A stretch of DNA of 64,000 bases, taken from a virus. Under the pieces are notes generated by a model that ran no database searches, was not told the DNA's origin, and saw nothing but the letters and a program-made list of their open reading frames with translations. Both the position numbers and the translations under genes were made by a program. The stretch spans positions 30,520 through 94,519 of the IMG/VR virus record IMGVR_UViG_3300025889_000088; one strand, written 5' to 3'. Position 1 is the stretch's first letter. Every line of letters begins with the position of its first letter. Below, piece after piece: positions 34,279 to 42,126 of this stretch.

Positions 34279-35724
34279 TTAGTATACGATCCCATCATAT
34301 CTTGGACCGTACAAGGCATCAATCATGATACCCTCTGGTGTGATCTTCTGCGCCTTCAATACGCTTTCAACGATTGAAGGTGAGAAACCACTTACCAGAC
34401 ACACCCCATTCTCATTGTAACTTACTGGTGCCTGATTGCCACGGGCATTCAGATTCCAGAAGACAATAGTTGGTAGTTCGTAGCCAGCCTTCTCAAACTT
34501 GCTACGAGCCTGTGCAAATGCACCGGCATCCATAGTTGGAACAGAGCCACCACGGGCACCCCAACTGTAAGAACTACCAGTTGCTTCATCAAACTGCATA
34601 TCACTTAGGATTAGCAGATACTTTGGCATCTGACTTTGGTCAATGTTGTTGCTAGTAGCAACCTCAAGGATACGGTCAAATGCCGCCAATAGGTTAGTAT
34701 TCATTCCCCAATCGGCACGACGAAGCTGTGTGTACTTCTCGTAGATTGTACCAGTTAGTGACTGTAATACTGGATTGGCACTGAAAGTCATAATCTGGTT
34801 GCGGAATGGACCCTTCTGCTTATCTGCGATATACAGACCAAGTGAAATAGCAACATCCATACAAGTTGTGGATGAACCACCAGCAGAACAAGTCATTGAA
34901 CTACTAACATCTACCATTGGCAGAATAGCATTGTCACCAAGATAGTCTGGCAATGCATCCCACTGTGCGATAGACACATCCAAGTCACCCTTGTTCATAC
35001 CCTTGATTACATCATATGGGTAGATGGCAGACGCATTGATTTTCACAGAACCATCGTTGCGGATTAGACCTTCACGATAGGCACTATAGCCATCTGGATC
35101 GTGACGATTGAACGCATTCTGGTAACGGGATGCTGCCACGCTTGGAACATGACTGTAGTTGATGTTTTCCCAATCCTTGGCACACATCTGTTGTTCCACA
35201 GTCTTTGATAGATTTACCAAAGTCTTACGATACTGCTTTGGTGTCATACCAAAATGGTTACGCATAGCGTGAGCGAGTTTGCCCTTACGAGGCATCCACT
35301 TTGCAGCAAGCCCGTTACCATCATCAAGAGCGTTCTTGATTAGGTCAAATGCTTGTTCACGGATGAAGTCACGTTCAAACACTAGCAAGTCATCCCAACG
35401 ACCATATTCTGGAATCTTTGGTAGAACCTGTAGCAAAGTGTTTGGATGAACCTTCTCCAAGTACTTCAATAGATTACGGAAGGTCTGACGCTCACCGGCA
35501 CCACCACGAATGTCTCGTGCCCACATAAGGCAACGGACAGCGGTTTCACGGTTTTCCTGATAAGCACCTTCATAGAGGTCGGTGATATCTTTACCACGAG
35601 AAGCACCAATAGCGAAAAACAGATCGACGTTCTTATTCAAAGAACTGGAAAGCGTAGGCATACCGTTCTCACCAAGAACTACTTGTTCTGTTGTTTCAAC
35701 TGCTTCTGCGAATGTGTTACTCAT
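34279..35724 (-). CDS. DUF2828-type protein: Ro/TROVE-like helices plus vWA domain
   Basis: 481 aa. The N-terminal half has MWARDIRGGAGERQTFRNLL, like the RGGxGER helix region shared by DUF2828 and Ro60/TROVE proteins. The C-terminal half is a von Willebrand A domain with MIDAS motif LPMVDVSSSMTC (DxSxS), and further MIDAS residues in WGMNTNLLAAFD and LLILSDMQFD. TROVE-vWA proteins bind small RNAs; RNA binding here is an inference. Strong promoter, a leader of about 230 nt and a terminator make it a self-contained transcription unit. Confidence 0.85.
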   Translation of the reverse strand: MSNTFAEAVETTEQVVLGENGMPTLSSSLNKNVDLFFAIGASRGKDITDLYEGAYQENRETAVRCLMWARDIRGGAGERQTFRNLLKYLEKVHPNTLLQVLPKIPEYGRWDDLLVFERDFIREQAFDLIKNALDDGNGLAAKWMPRKGKLAHAMRNHFGMTPKQYRKTLVNLSKTVEQQMCAKDWENINYSHVPSVAASRYQNAFNRHDPDGYSAYREGLIRNDGSVKINASAIYPYDVIKGMNKGDLDVSIAQWDALPDYLGDNAILPMVDVSSSMTCSAGGSSTTCMDVAISLGLYIADKQKGPFRNQIMTFSANPVLQSLTGTIYEKYTQLRRADWGMNTNLLAAFDRILEVATSNNIDQSQMPKYLLILSDMQFDEATGSSYSWGARGGSVPTMDAGAFAQARSKFEKAGYELPTIVFWNLNARGNQAPVSYNENGVCLVSGFSPSIVESVLKAQKITPEGIMIDALYGPRYDGIVY

Positions 35725-35960
35725 ATCTCTTCCCTCTTGTTAAAACCAAAATACTCCCTTCAAGGTTCCCCATTAGTGCGGGAAGCGGTTTCCCTTGAAG
35801 GAGTATAATGGCGGGCTTGTGGCCCTTTCTACGGATGTAAAGTTATTTGCTGCATGCTTCCCCAATAAGACAGGATACTATTCTGCTTTTTCCAATAAAA
35901 GATTCATAATAGTTGCTGTGAGTATCCTAAAACTCGTTGTGTTCATTCATTATGTATGTA
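35725..35960 (-). ncRNA. Structured 5' leader (or leader-derived RNA) of the DUF2828 gene
   Basis: About 230 nt between a strong promoter and the ATG, with no gene of its own. Two stems stand out: a 14-bp stem with one bulged base at 35751-35765/35793-35806, enclosing a 5-bp inner stem; and a perfect 8-bp stem AGGATACT at 35872-35879/35921-35928. GGGC and GCCC pair between them. It could be a cis leader or, since Ro-type proteins sit beside Y RNA genes, a Y-like RNA. Confidence 0.55.
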
Positions 35961-35961
35961 T

Positions 35962-35990
35962 ATTATACTTATCTTTTACTTGATTGTCAA
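35962..35990 (-). promoter_or_regulatory. Strong sigma70-like promoter for the DUF2828 unit
   Basis: TTGACA (35985-35990), 17 bp, TATAAT (35962-35967): a consensus promoter. Confidence 0.8.
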
Positions 35991-36053
35991 CACTTAAATG
36001 CGTCTTTTTTAAAGTTTTTTTAGATGTTTTCCGTGCTGTTCGAGTATAGATGT
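35991..36053 (-). other. AT-rich gap between two promoters
   Basis: No gene is visible. It contains A/T runs (TTTTTTAAAGTTTTTTTAG) that could act as an upstream element for the 35962-35990 promoter. Confidence 0.4.
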
Positions 36054-36083
36054 ATTATATCACCTATTATGTGAGTTAGTCAA
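36054..36083 (-). promoter_or_regulatory. Second sigma70-like promoter upstream of the DUF2828 unit
   Basis: TTGACT (36078-36083), 18 bp, TATAAT (36054-36059), overlapping the last codons of the CCA-adding enzyme gene. Confidence 0.55.
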
Positions 36084-37236
36084 TAGAAAAATCATTAGGG
36101 AAACCAGAATCTTCCCATTTTTTTCGCAAGTCAGCAAGCATCATACCCATTTCTTTCCCAGGCTTTACACCACGGGCAATCAGGTCTTTACCCGTGATAG
36201 GAAACACGGGTGGCTCCCATTTCACAATCATTTTAGCCAACGGTTTGTCTTCGTTGAACAAAGCGATACGGGCAGCATCGTTGATCTTTGTCTTTGGTTT
36301 TGCTGCCAATACTTTCAATGTCGTTTCATCTTTACCAACATCAGCATTATCCAGCACAAAGGTAGCACTATCAGTAATAGTGTTAGACAGTTTCCAACGG
36401 GCTTTGATATCTTCAATCTTCTTGGTTGAACCAACAGAAGCAGCAAGCAAAGTTGCGAAATCATCCGTAACTTTCTTAACTTGTTCTAACTTTTTCAAGT
36501 TAGGCTTGAAACCAATGATATCCAAGATACCAGTTTCATCCATCTTTTCCAACAGGTCAATGGTGTGCTTGCCTTTTAGAATCTTTTCCATTTCCATAGC
36601 AACACGTTCACCGCTAATCTGTTTTAGACCATCAGCAGTGCGCTTGATTGTGTGTAGCGTTTCTTGGTCCCATTTAGGAAACTTCATACGCCCTTGGAAA
36701 CGGAAGAAACGCAGAATACGCAAGAAATCTTCTTCAATACGATTTTGAGCATTACCAACGAAACGGGCTGTTCCACTGTAGAGGTCTTTTTCTCCACCGT
36801 GGAAATCGTGTAGTGTTCCATCCAAGTCCATGAACATAGCGTTGAATGTCAGGTCACGGCGATCAGCATCTTGGCGGAAATCAGTTGTCCATTCTACATC
36901 GGCGTGTCTGCCATCCGTGGCGACATCAATACGCAATGTAGTGATTTCAAACTCTTCCCCTTCGTTACGACCAAGCACAGTGATTGTACCGTGTTCCAAG
37001 CCAGTGTCAATGGTTCTGAAACCAGCAAGGATTTCTTTCATTTCGTCGGGGGTTGCGTCTGTGGCAAGATCAATATCTTTTGGTTCTTTGCCAAGCAGAA
37101 GGTCACGAACAGCACCACCAGCAATCTTGATGTTCTTGCCAGCCGCTTCAAACGCACGAAAGATTTCCTTCAAGTCCGGTGTGACGATTGAAGAAGTATC
37201 TACTTTGCGGGGTTCTGTGACTTCGTTTATTTTCAT
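36076..37236 (-). CDS. cca: CCA-adding tRNA nucleotidyltransferase / poly(A) polymerase family (class II)
   Basis: 386 aa. NTP-binding motif IAGGAVRDLLLGKEPKDIDL with the metal-binding DID, RRDLTFNAMFMDLDG, and IEEDFLRILRFFRFQGR, in the class II order. It adds or repairs the 3' CCA of tRNAs. An N-terminal extension (MKINEVTEPRKVDTSSIVTP) precedes the domain. The sigma70-like -10 lies 6 bp before the ATG, so the mRNA should be leaderless. No tRNA gene was found here. Confidence 0.93.
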   Translation of the reverse strand: MKINEVTEPRKVDTSSIVTPDLKEIFRAFEAAGKNIKIAGGAVRDLLLGKEPKDIDLATDATPDEMKEILAGFRTIDTGLEHGTITVLGRNEGEEFEITTLRIDVATDGRHADVEWTTDFRQDADRRDLTFNAMFMDLDGTLHDFHGGEKDLYSGTARFVGNAQNRIEEDFLRILRFFRFQGRMKFPKWDQETLHTIKRTADGLKQISGERVAMEMEKILKGKHTIDLLEKMDETGILDIIGFKPNLKKLEQVKKVTDDFATLLAASVGSTKKIEDIKARWKLSNTITDSATFVLDNADVGKDETTLKVLAAKPKTKINDAARIALFNEDKPLAKMIVKWEPPVFPITGKDLIARGVKPGKEMGMMLADLRKKWEDSGFPNDFSID

Positions 37237-37242
37237 AATACT

Positions 37243-37270
37243 ATCCTAACATATTTTTAGAATATGTCAA
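37243..37270 (-). promoter_or_regulatory. Sigma70-like promoter abutting the cca ATG
   Basis: TTGACA (37265-37270), 16 bp, TAGGAT (37243-37248), then AGTATT and ATG. No ribosome binding site fits in between. Confidence 0.55.
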
Positions 37271-37275
37271 GGTAT

Positions 37276-37407
37276 TTATGAATGTTTTTTAGGTTGTGTT
37301 GCTTCGGAAATAAGACGAATAACCTGTTCCTCAAGTTCTTTGAGGCGTTCTTTCTCCCTGTATATAGCGTGGAATTCGTCTAATAGTTTTTCTTGTTCCT
37401 GTACCAT
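37276..37407 (-). CDS. Small coiled-coil protein, 43 aa
   Basis: ATG at 37407; MVQEQEKLLDEFHAIYREKE and then a Leu/Glu-rich heptad-like helix ending in QPKKHS. Lies between the terminator at 37452-37479 and cca. Confidence 0.55.
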   Translation of the reverse strand: MVQEQEKLLDEFHAIYREKERLKELEEQVIRLISEATQPKKHS

Positions 37408-37451
37408 ATCGTTATTTAGAAAAAGGGTGGTTTACAAAAGGTTAATAAAAA

Positions 37452-37479
37452 GGGGGTAGAGTTAGCATCCTCTACCCCC
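37452..37479 (-). terminator. Strong Rho-independent terminator after the LPP20-like gene
   Basis: GGGGGTAGAG and CTCTACCCCC form a perfect 10-bp stem with an 8-base loop; on the minus strand it is followed by TTTTTATTAA. Confidence 0.85.
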
Positions 37480-37505
37480 ACACTTTGTAGAAACGATTGT
37501 CTATC

Positions 37506-38162
37506 TTACGCTGACTTATGTTTACCTTTACCAACATGCTTGTCGTTACCGTTGTTACCAGAATCTACACGCTTATCAAGCTGTTCGTCAAGCTTGTCGT
37601 ATAGTTTCTTCTTGTTCTCGTTTTTGGTAGCGTTACGCTCACGCTCCAACTGACGCCGAAGAACCTTGTTGATTTCCTCGTCACCATACTCAAGAAGAAT
37701 GTACGCAACATACGAACCACGGTCAACCTGGATGCTCTTATTAGAGACACGGTAACCATGAACAGGAACACGCTTCACGAAGTTCTGCGTGGCACGTTCC
37801 AGTTCTTCCATCACAACTGGATTATCAACTGAACCCATTTCCGTTGCGAACTCACGGATGATTTCAGAAAGTTCACCCGCAATACGGTCTGCAAGCTGGC
37901 GCTTGGCAGAGAGAGTAGCTTTCGTCAACGCCATATCCAATGACGGTGAACGACCAGAACCGACAGAGAATACAGCGTGGTCACTCTGCGGAACATCGAT
38001 AAACCAATCAGGGATATCGGCTACACGGTCTTCAAGAGCCTCTTGTTTAGCCTCTTGTTGCTTTTGATACAGTTCATACCGAGATTCGGGTGAACCGGGG
38101 TCAGCAGCACAAGCGGCAAGCAAGCCAACAAGGGCAACTGATGCAAGTAGTCTAGTCTTCAT
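37506..38162 (-). CDS. LPP20-like lipoprotein
   Basis: 218 aa from ATG 38162 (GGAAGGTAC upstream). Lipoprotein signal MKTRLLASVALVGLLAACAA. The mature protein (PDWFIDVPQSDHAVFSVGSG; DMALTKATLSAKRQLADRIA) matches the LPP20 family of outer-membrane-associated lipoproteins, of unknown biochemical role. Basic C-terminal tail. An in-frame ATG at 38198 directly follows the promoter -10 by 6 bp and could give a leaderless, longer form. Confidence 0.8.
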   Translation of the reverse strand: MKTRLLASVALVGLLAACAADPGSPESRYELYQKQQEAKQEALEDRVADIPDWFIDVPQSDHAVFSVGSGRSPSLDMALTKATLSAKRQLADRIAGELSEIIREFATEMGSVDNPVVMEELERATQNFVKRVPVHGYRVSNKSIQVDRGSYVAYILLEYGDEEINKVLRRQLERERNATKNENKKKLYDKLDEQLDKRVDSGNNGNDKHVGKGKHKSA

Positions 38163-38204
38163 TTTAGTACCTTCCATTTTAGGTTTTACAAAACTCATAC
38201 ATCT

Positions 38205-38232
38205 ATTATACTATACATTTAATATTTGTCAA
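38205..38232 (-). promoter_or_regulatory. Sigma70-like promoter for the LPP20-like gene
   Basis: TTGACA (38227-38232), 16 bp, TATAAT (38205-38210). Confidence 0.78.
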
Positions 38233-38390
38233 GTGTTTTTTTCGTGTTCGTCAATATATTTTTGCAAAATACTTTTGAACCCTTCGTTCAAAATCATTTG
38301 TTTAACATCGTCCGATACATCAAGTTCAATATTCGCTGAACCATCTTCGTTTTCAACAAAACTAATAACTTTAATCTCTTCTTTGTTCAT
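38229..38390 (-). CDS. Small acidic protein, 53 aa
   Basis: ATG at 38390 (MNKEEIKVISFVENEDGSAN) with GGAGAAAG upstream. Its pattern of SFVENEDGSANIELDVSDD recurs in small proteins of marine T4-like phages. ATGA overlap with the preceding gene. Confidence 0.7.
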   Translation of the reverse strand: MNKEEIKVISFVENEDGSANIELDVSDDVKQMILNEGFKSILQKYIDEHEKNT

Positions 38391-38563
38391 TTTTCTTTCT
38401 CCACTTCTTCCAGTAAGGATTGGACTTCGGTTGATGCCGCACACCACCAATTCATCGTTCTATCAATACAAGGATGGTATGGCTGGATGCCTTCTAAATG
38501 ATAAGCCAAACGGTCCAATGCCATATCAATAGATTTTAGTCGTTTGATTTGATCTTCGGTCAT
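38387..38563 (-). CDS. Small protein, 58 aa
   Basis: ATG at 38563 overlaps the stop of the secreted-protein gene; stop overlaps the next ATG. Begins MTEDQIKRLKSIDMALDRLA, contains MNWWCAAS. Not recognised. Confidence 0.65.
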   Translation of the reverse strand: MTEDQIKRLKSIDMALDRLAYHLEGIQPYHPCIDRTMNWWCAASTEVQSLLEEVEKEK

Positions 38564-39117
38564 CAGAACCTATCCATAATGTTCCAGCGGTCAGGACGCA
38601 TTTCACACGCAATAACCGTATATTGATAAAGACTATCACCTTCTTGGACAGTCTCATAGAACCAACCACAACGCTTGCCCTCATAAGCAAACTCTGGACG
38701 GTTGATAGGAGTCAATCCTTCCAAACCAGTTTTAGGCTTGGCGTCTTCCCCATCGGTACAAACCAATACATCATTGCTTTCTAGTTTCTGTGGATACAGT
38801 TCTTCAAGCAAGATTTTCTTACCAGTATTGAACGCAATAGCACAAGACTTTCCTTCACTCTCGTTATTAGAGAATACATAAGAACCAACGCCACTATGCC
38901 AGTTACCATTCACTTTTGCTTCAAATGTGACGATACATTTCCGTTTATTATCGTTCCACGGAACAGAATCTTTTCGGACATTTTGAACACTTTCAATCTT
39001 ACCTTGCTGGTCAGTAGTGGTATATTGTTTCAATACACACTCTGCTGACGCAACAGAGGACATAAGTGCCGCAACGGTGAATGCCGCAATACTAGTCTTC
39101 ATTTTCCCGTGTTTCAT
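38563..39117 (-). CDS. Secreted protein of unknown function, 184 aa
   Basis: Sec signal peptide (KMKTSIAAFTVAALMSSVASA) with cleavage after ASA. Mature part has six or more cysteines (CVLKQ, KRKCIVTF, SCAIAF, VLVCTDG, GKRCGWFY, VIACEM), so it is probably disulfide-bonded in the periplasm. ATG 39117 is preceded by GAGG. Family not recognised. Confidence 0.7.
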   Translation of the reverse strand: MKHGKMKTSIAAFTVAALMSSVASAECVLKQYTTTDQQGKIESVQNVRKDSVPWNDNKRKCIVTFEAKVNGNWHSGVGSYVFSNNESEGKSCAIAFNTGKKILLEELYPQKLESNDVLVCTDGEDAKPKTGLEGLTPINRPEFAYEGKRCGWFYETVQEGDSLYQYTVIACEMRPDRWNIMDRF

Positions 39118-39556
39118 TATGATCCTCAATCAAGTAACCATATTCTTCTGAATCTGCTTCTTTGATATCAAGTTCGCACTCAATCGTCCATAAACAATCA
39201 CCTTCTAAGAAATCTTCGTTATCAACGAACCAGAAAAGACCGTCTTCTTCCATGCCTTCCTCAAACATTTCGTTGAGTTCTTCTTCACGTTCTTCATCAA
39301 CTTCGGTGAGGATTTCATAACCTTCATAACAACTATCCCAAGTTTCCAACAGATCGTGTGGGTATTCTTCAAGGTCAAAATAATCTGTGGTCTTGGCGGC
39401 TTCGTATTCTTCATCGTTCATCGCAACGACGAAAGTGCCGCCTCGCCACAGGGTTTCTGTGCGAACAGTAACACCAAGACTTTCACTAGTAAATAAGGTG
39501 TATTCGTTTAGGCTTTTCTTATACTTTGGTCCAACTTCATATACTTTTACTGTCAT
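39092..39556 (-). CDS. Acidic hypothetical protein, 154 aa
   Basis: Begins MTVKVYEVGPKYKKSLNEYT; more than a quarter of residues are Asp or Glu in the second half (EVDEEREEELNEMFEEGMEE). Might mimic nucleic acid charge, but no known anti-defence family was recognised. Confidence 0.7.
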   Translation of the reverse strand: MTVKVYEVGPKYKKSLNEYTLFTSESLGVTVRTETLWRGGTFVVAMNDEEYEAAKTTDYFDLEEYPHDLLETWDSCYEGYEILTEVDEEREEELNEMFEEGMEEDGLFWFVDNEDFLEGDCLWTIECELDIKEADSEEYGYLIEDHNETRENED

Positions 39557-39559
39557 TTT

Positions 39560-39787
39560 TCATTCCTTTTCAATAGACTGTAGTAGTGTAACTAAATCAC
39601 CCATAGCGTTTAGGGCAATAATGTCTTTCTCGTTTTCTGCTCGTCCGTATGAACCAAGCACTTGTATGAGCATAACCGCATAGTAAATGGCGTGGTCACC
39701 TTGGATATACACACCAGGTTCTTTGCCATCGGTAGGTCCAGTGATTAGACCATTTGCCGTTTGCTCAATGTCTTTATAAACGGTCAT
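39560..39787 (-). CDS. Hypothetical protein, 75 aa
   Basis: ATG 39787 overlaps the stop of the lipoprotein gene (ATGA). Begins MTVYKDIEQTANGLITGPTD. Not recognised. Confidence 0.65.
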   Translation of the reverse strand: MTVYKDIEQTANGLITGPTDGKEPGVYIQGDHAIYYAVMLIQVLGSYGRAENEKDIIALNAMGDLVTLLQSIEKE

Positions 39788-40101
39788 GGGCAAGTTGTCC
39801 TAAGTTCCCAAATCAATCGTTTAGCAATAGCGTCATATTCACGCTGTTCAATCGCTCGTTGTTGTGTGTATGTACCATTCAACGCACCCATCAATCCACT
39901 AAACAACCCACGAGTATTCATCGCCGCTTTGAGTCGGTCACCAGGCGTAGACATTTGTGTTTTGAGAAAACGGATTTGTGCCTCTTTATTCGCACAATCT
40001 GCTTGCATATATCGTAGGTCATAGATATCCATACGATGCGTTGTCGTTAGACACCCTGATAGCGTCAGGGCAAGAACGGATACTAAAACAATCTTTTTCA
40101 T
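39784..40101 (-). CDS. Lipoprotein, 105 aa
   Basis: Lipoprotein signal MKKIVLVSVLALTLSGCLTT (lipobox LSGC), then a helical mature part with two further cysteines. Function unknown. Promoter and CGGAG site upstream. Confidence 0.75.
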   Translation of the reverse strand: MKKIVLVSVLALTLSGCLTTTHRMDIYDLRYMQADCANKEAQIRFLKTQMSTPGDRLKAAMNTRGLFSGLMGALNGTYTQQRAIEQREYDAIAKRLIWELRTTCP

Positions 40102-40131
40102 CGGTATTCTCCGTTATTACTTAATACAACC

Positions 40132-40159
40132 ATTATACACTATTATCATCTTCTGTCAA
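40132..40159 (-). promoter_or_regulatory. Sigma70-like promoter for the lipoprotein gene
   Basis: TTGACA (40154-40159), 16 bp, TATAAT (40132-40137), inside the C-terminal codons of 40133-40375. Confidence 0.75.
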
Positions 40160-40375
40160 GCGTTTTCTTGCCAAAATGTTAGCAAAAACTCTTTCTGGTG
40201 ATTTTTCTTCCGCTTTCTGTTTCTGGCGTCTTTCTTTTGCGTTTAGCTTATTATACTCATTCATACATTCTTTACAATACGATTGATAATAACCAGTGGC
40301 TTTAATGAAACGAAACTGGTCAATATCTTTTTCTTCCTTACACTTTCCACAAGTTCTTTTTTTCTGCAATGTCAT
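40133..40375 (-). CDS. Zinc-binding small protein, 80 aa
   Basis: Two CxxC pairs (RTCGKCKEEKD and SYCKECMNEYNK) separated by about 20 residues make a zinc ribbon like that at the front of phage HNH proteins, but no HNH motif follows. Basic tail. Overlaps the sulfotransferase gene by 38 bp. Confidence 0.75.
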   Translation of the reverse strand: MTLQKKRTCGKCKEEKDIDQFRFIKATGYYQSYCKECMNEYNKLNAKERRQKQKAEEKSPERVFANILARKRLTEDDNSV

Positions 40376-40931
40376 TATATTTCCTCATTTGTCCATCCGT
40401 AACATCTAACAGTTTTCTACTTGGTACATGACAGATTTTACTTTTCGATGCATTAAGAACTTCATCTGTATACGATGGCTCAATTCCCAATTCACCACAA
40501 ATATTCTCCATAAATTCTCTCTGTCTTCCAGATATATGATTATTATAATCATACACTAAAAGTTTAGAAATATCAATAATTTTACACCATCGCTCCAGTA
40601 TATCGCCATAACAGAGTAACTTTTGGATAATCAGTGTTTCATAAAACTCCGAAAAGTCTTGCTCTGATTCCAGTAACGTATAATAACTTCTGGCTAACTC
40701 TAATGGATCGCGGAATATGAAGATATAGTGCGAGACTAGCGAATCGATACTTCTAGCAACATCGCTATCCATACTCCAATTATTCGTTGAGAAGTCTAGC
40801 ACTGTGTTTGTGAGAGTACCAGAAGTATATAGAGAGTGCGGCTCCTTCTCTCCTTCATATCCTACCCTTTGCGACACGGTATTAAACAACCAGCTACTCG
40901 CGCAACGAGGCATTCCTAAGTATATGATCAT
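40338..40931 (-). CDS. Sulfotransferase
   Basis: 197 aa. PAPS 5'-phosphosulfate loop MIIYLGMPRCASSWLFNTV and 3'-phosphate motif YIFIFRDPLELARSYYTLL are both clear. Transfers sulfate from PAPS to an unknown acceptor, perhaps a surface sugar. Operon with the 152-aa, SGNH-like and radical SAM genes upstream. Confidence 0.85.
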   Translation of the reverse strand: MIIYLGMPRCASSWLFNTVSQRVGYEGEKEPHSLYTSGTLTNTVLDFSTNNWSMDSDVARSIDSLVSHYIFIFRDPLELARSYYTLLESEQDFSEFYETLIIQKLLCYGDILERWCKIIDISKLLVYDYNNHISGRQREFMENICGELGIEPSYTDEVLNASKSKICHVPSRKLLDVTDGQMRKYNDIAEKKNLWKV

Positions 40932-41389
40932 TAGTAAAACATGCTCCTAATAGGCCGTTTTATATTGTACATCAGACTCCCATTAAAAAATAAGTCCGTG
41001 GTACTCTTTAGTGCGGCGTCTATCCATTCACTACCTTCGATGTGCTTTATGTGATCCAGGTATTCCTGATCAGGAATAGCTTGCGGAAGATAATAGTCTT
41101 TATCGAAGCACCAGAAATCATCTATTACCAAACGCTCCACCGTGATCTTATTTTCCAAATAATTCCATCTTGATTGGTACAACTTAGTGTCTCTGCGTGT
41201 GATATACATTGTAGCCGGCTCACTATTAAATCTTATCACTTGCTCAGTATCCATTATTACATACTCTTCATCGAACTCCCCCATATGAATAGATATGGAC
41301 GGATCGGAAGTACTCTTCAACTTTGATATATGTACTTCGAAGTTCACGATATACCTTCCGTATAGTTCTTCTCGCATAATGCATAGCAA
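40931..41389 (-). CDS. Hypothetical protein, 152 aa
   Basis: Start uncertain: ATG 41389 or 41377 (MREELYGRYIVNFEVHISK). Contains ITRRDTKLYQSRWNYLENKI. It overlaps the SGNH-like gene by up to 46 bp. Not recognised; may serve the sulfotransferase. Confidence 0.6.
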   Translation of the reverse strand: MLCIMREELYGRYIVNFEVHISKLKSTSDPSISIHMGEFDEEYVIMDTEQVIRFNSEPATMYITRRDTKLYQSRWNYLENKITVERLVIDDFWCFDKDYYLPQAIPDQEYLDHIKHIEGSEWIDAALKSTTDLFFNGSLMYNIKRPIRSMFY

Positions 41390-42126
41390 CCATCGCGTAA
41401 CTTATCCAAATTCACATTTTTTCTATCGTAGTGATTATCTAGTATAGGAATAATATACTGCTCGTAAAAATCCCATTGCCATCCAATGACAGGGACAAGC
41501 CCATAGTCGTTTGCTTTCTGAAAATGTTTCCATTTAGAATCTTGGTACTGGTTAGCAAGAAACTGGTCAGTGACAAAACTCTTTTTATCAACTTGTTCCC
41601 ATAACGTAGACAACTCTTTCGTCGCAATGATGTACTCGAAATCTATGACATAACTAAAGAACATATATAACGATATGCCTTTTTCCTTTACTACAGATTG
41701 AACGAACAATATACTCTCAAGAAGCTCATAATAACTATTGAACTTGGACGCTAGATTTCTAGTATACCATTCTTTGATACGGTTGTCGTCTGATACAGAA
41801 CTAGGCCAAAACCCTTCACCGGATACAACGTTACCTCGGATATCAACTAAGAAATTGCGTAGGTTATATGTTCTTATTTCATCGGCAATATCTGCCTTCT
41901 CAATATAGAAGTCTTCCTTACCTATTGAAGTCCATGTTACGATACATACATCTACATCTTCGCTATATATTTTATGCAGTAATGTTCTTCCTATTAGTTT
42001 GTTGCCGCCAGCAGGGACACCAACGTTACTGTGATCACAATGGTGTGTCATATTGCAGAATGAAGGCCAAGTTCTCCATAGTTCAAAACTCTCTTGAGAC
42101 ATACCGCACCCACCAGTTACAAGCAT
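41344..42126 (-). CDS. SGNH/GDSL-like hydrolase-type protein, 260 aa
   Basis: Begins MLVTGGCGMSQESFELWRTW, followed by NVGVPAGGNKLIGRTLLHKI and a CIVTWTSIGKEDFY strand, the layout of an SGNH-type protein (nucleophile region, then GGN). The same layout with a clearer C-terminal His region occurs at 59043-59774. Activity is uncertain because the nucleophile Ser is not obvious. Confidence 0.55.
   Translation of the reverse strand: MLVTGGCGMSQESFELWRTWPSFCNMTHHCDHSNVGVPAGGNKLIGRTLLHKIYSEDVDVCIVTWTSIGKEDFYIEKADIADEIRTYNLRNFLVDIRGNVVSGEGFWPSSVSDDNRIKEWYTRNLASKFNSYYELLESILFVQSVVKEKGISLYMFFSYVIDFEYIIATKELSTLWEQVDKKSFVTDQFLANQYQDSKWKHFQKANDYGLVPVIGWQWDFYEQYIIPILDNHYDRKNVNLDKLRDGCYALCEKNYTEGIS

Noticed and set aside
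36194-37249. Long plus-strand frames opposite cca
   Set aside because: The minus-strand protein is conserved throughout; the plus frames carry no motif or start signals.
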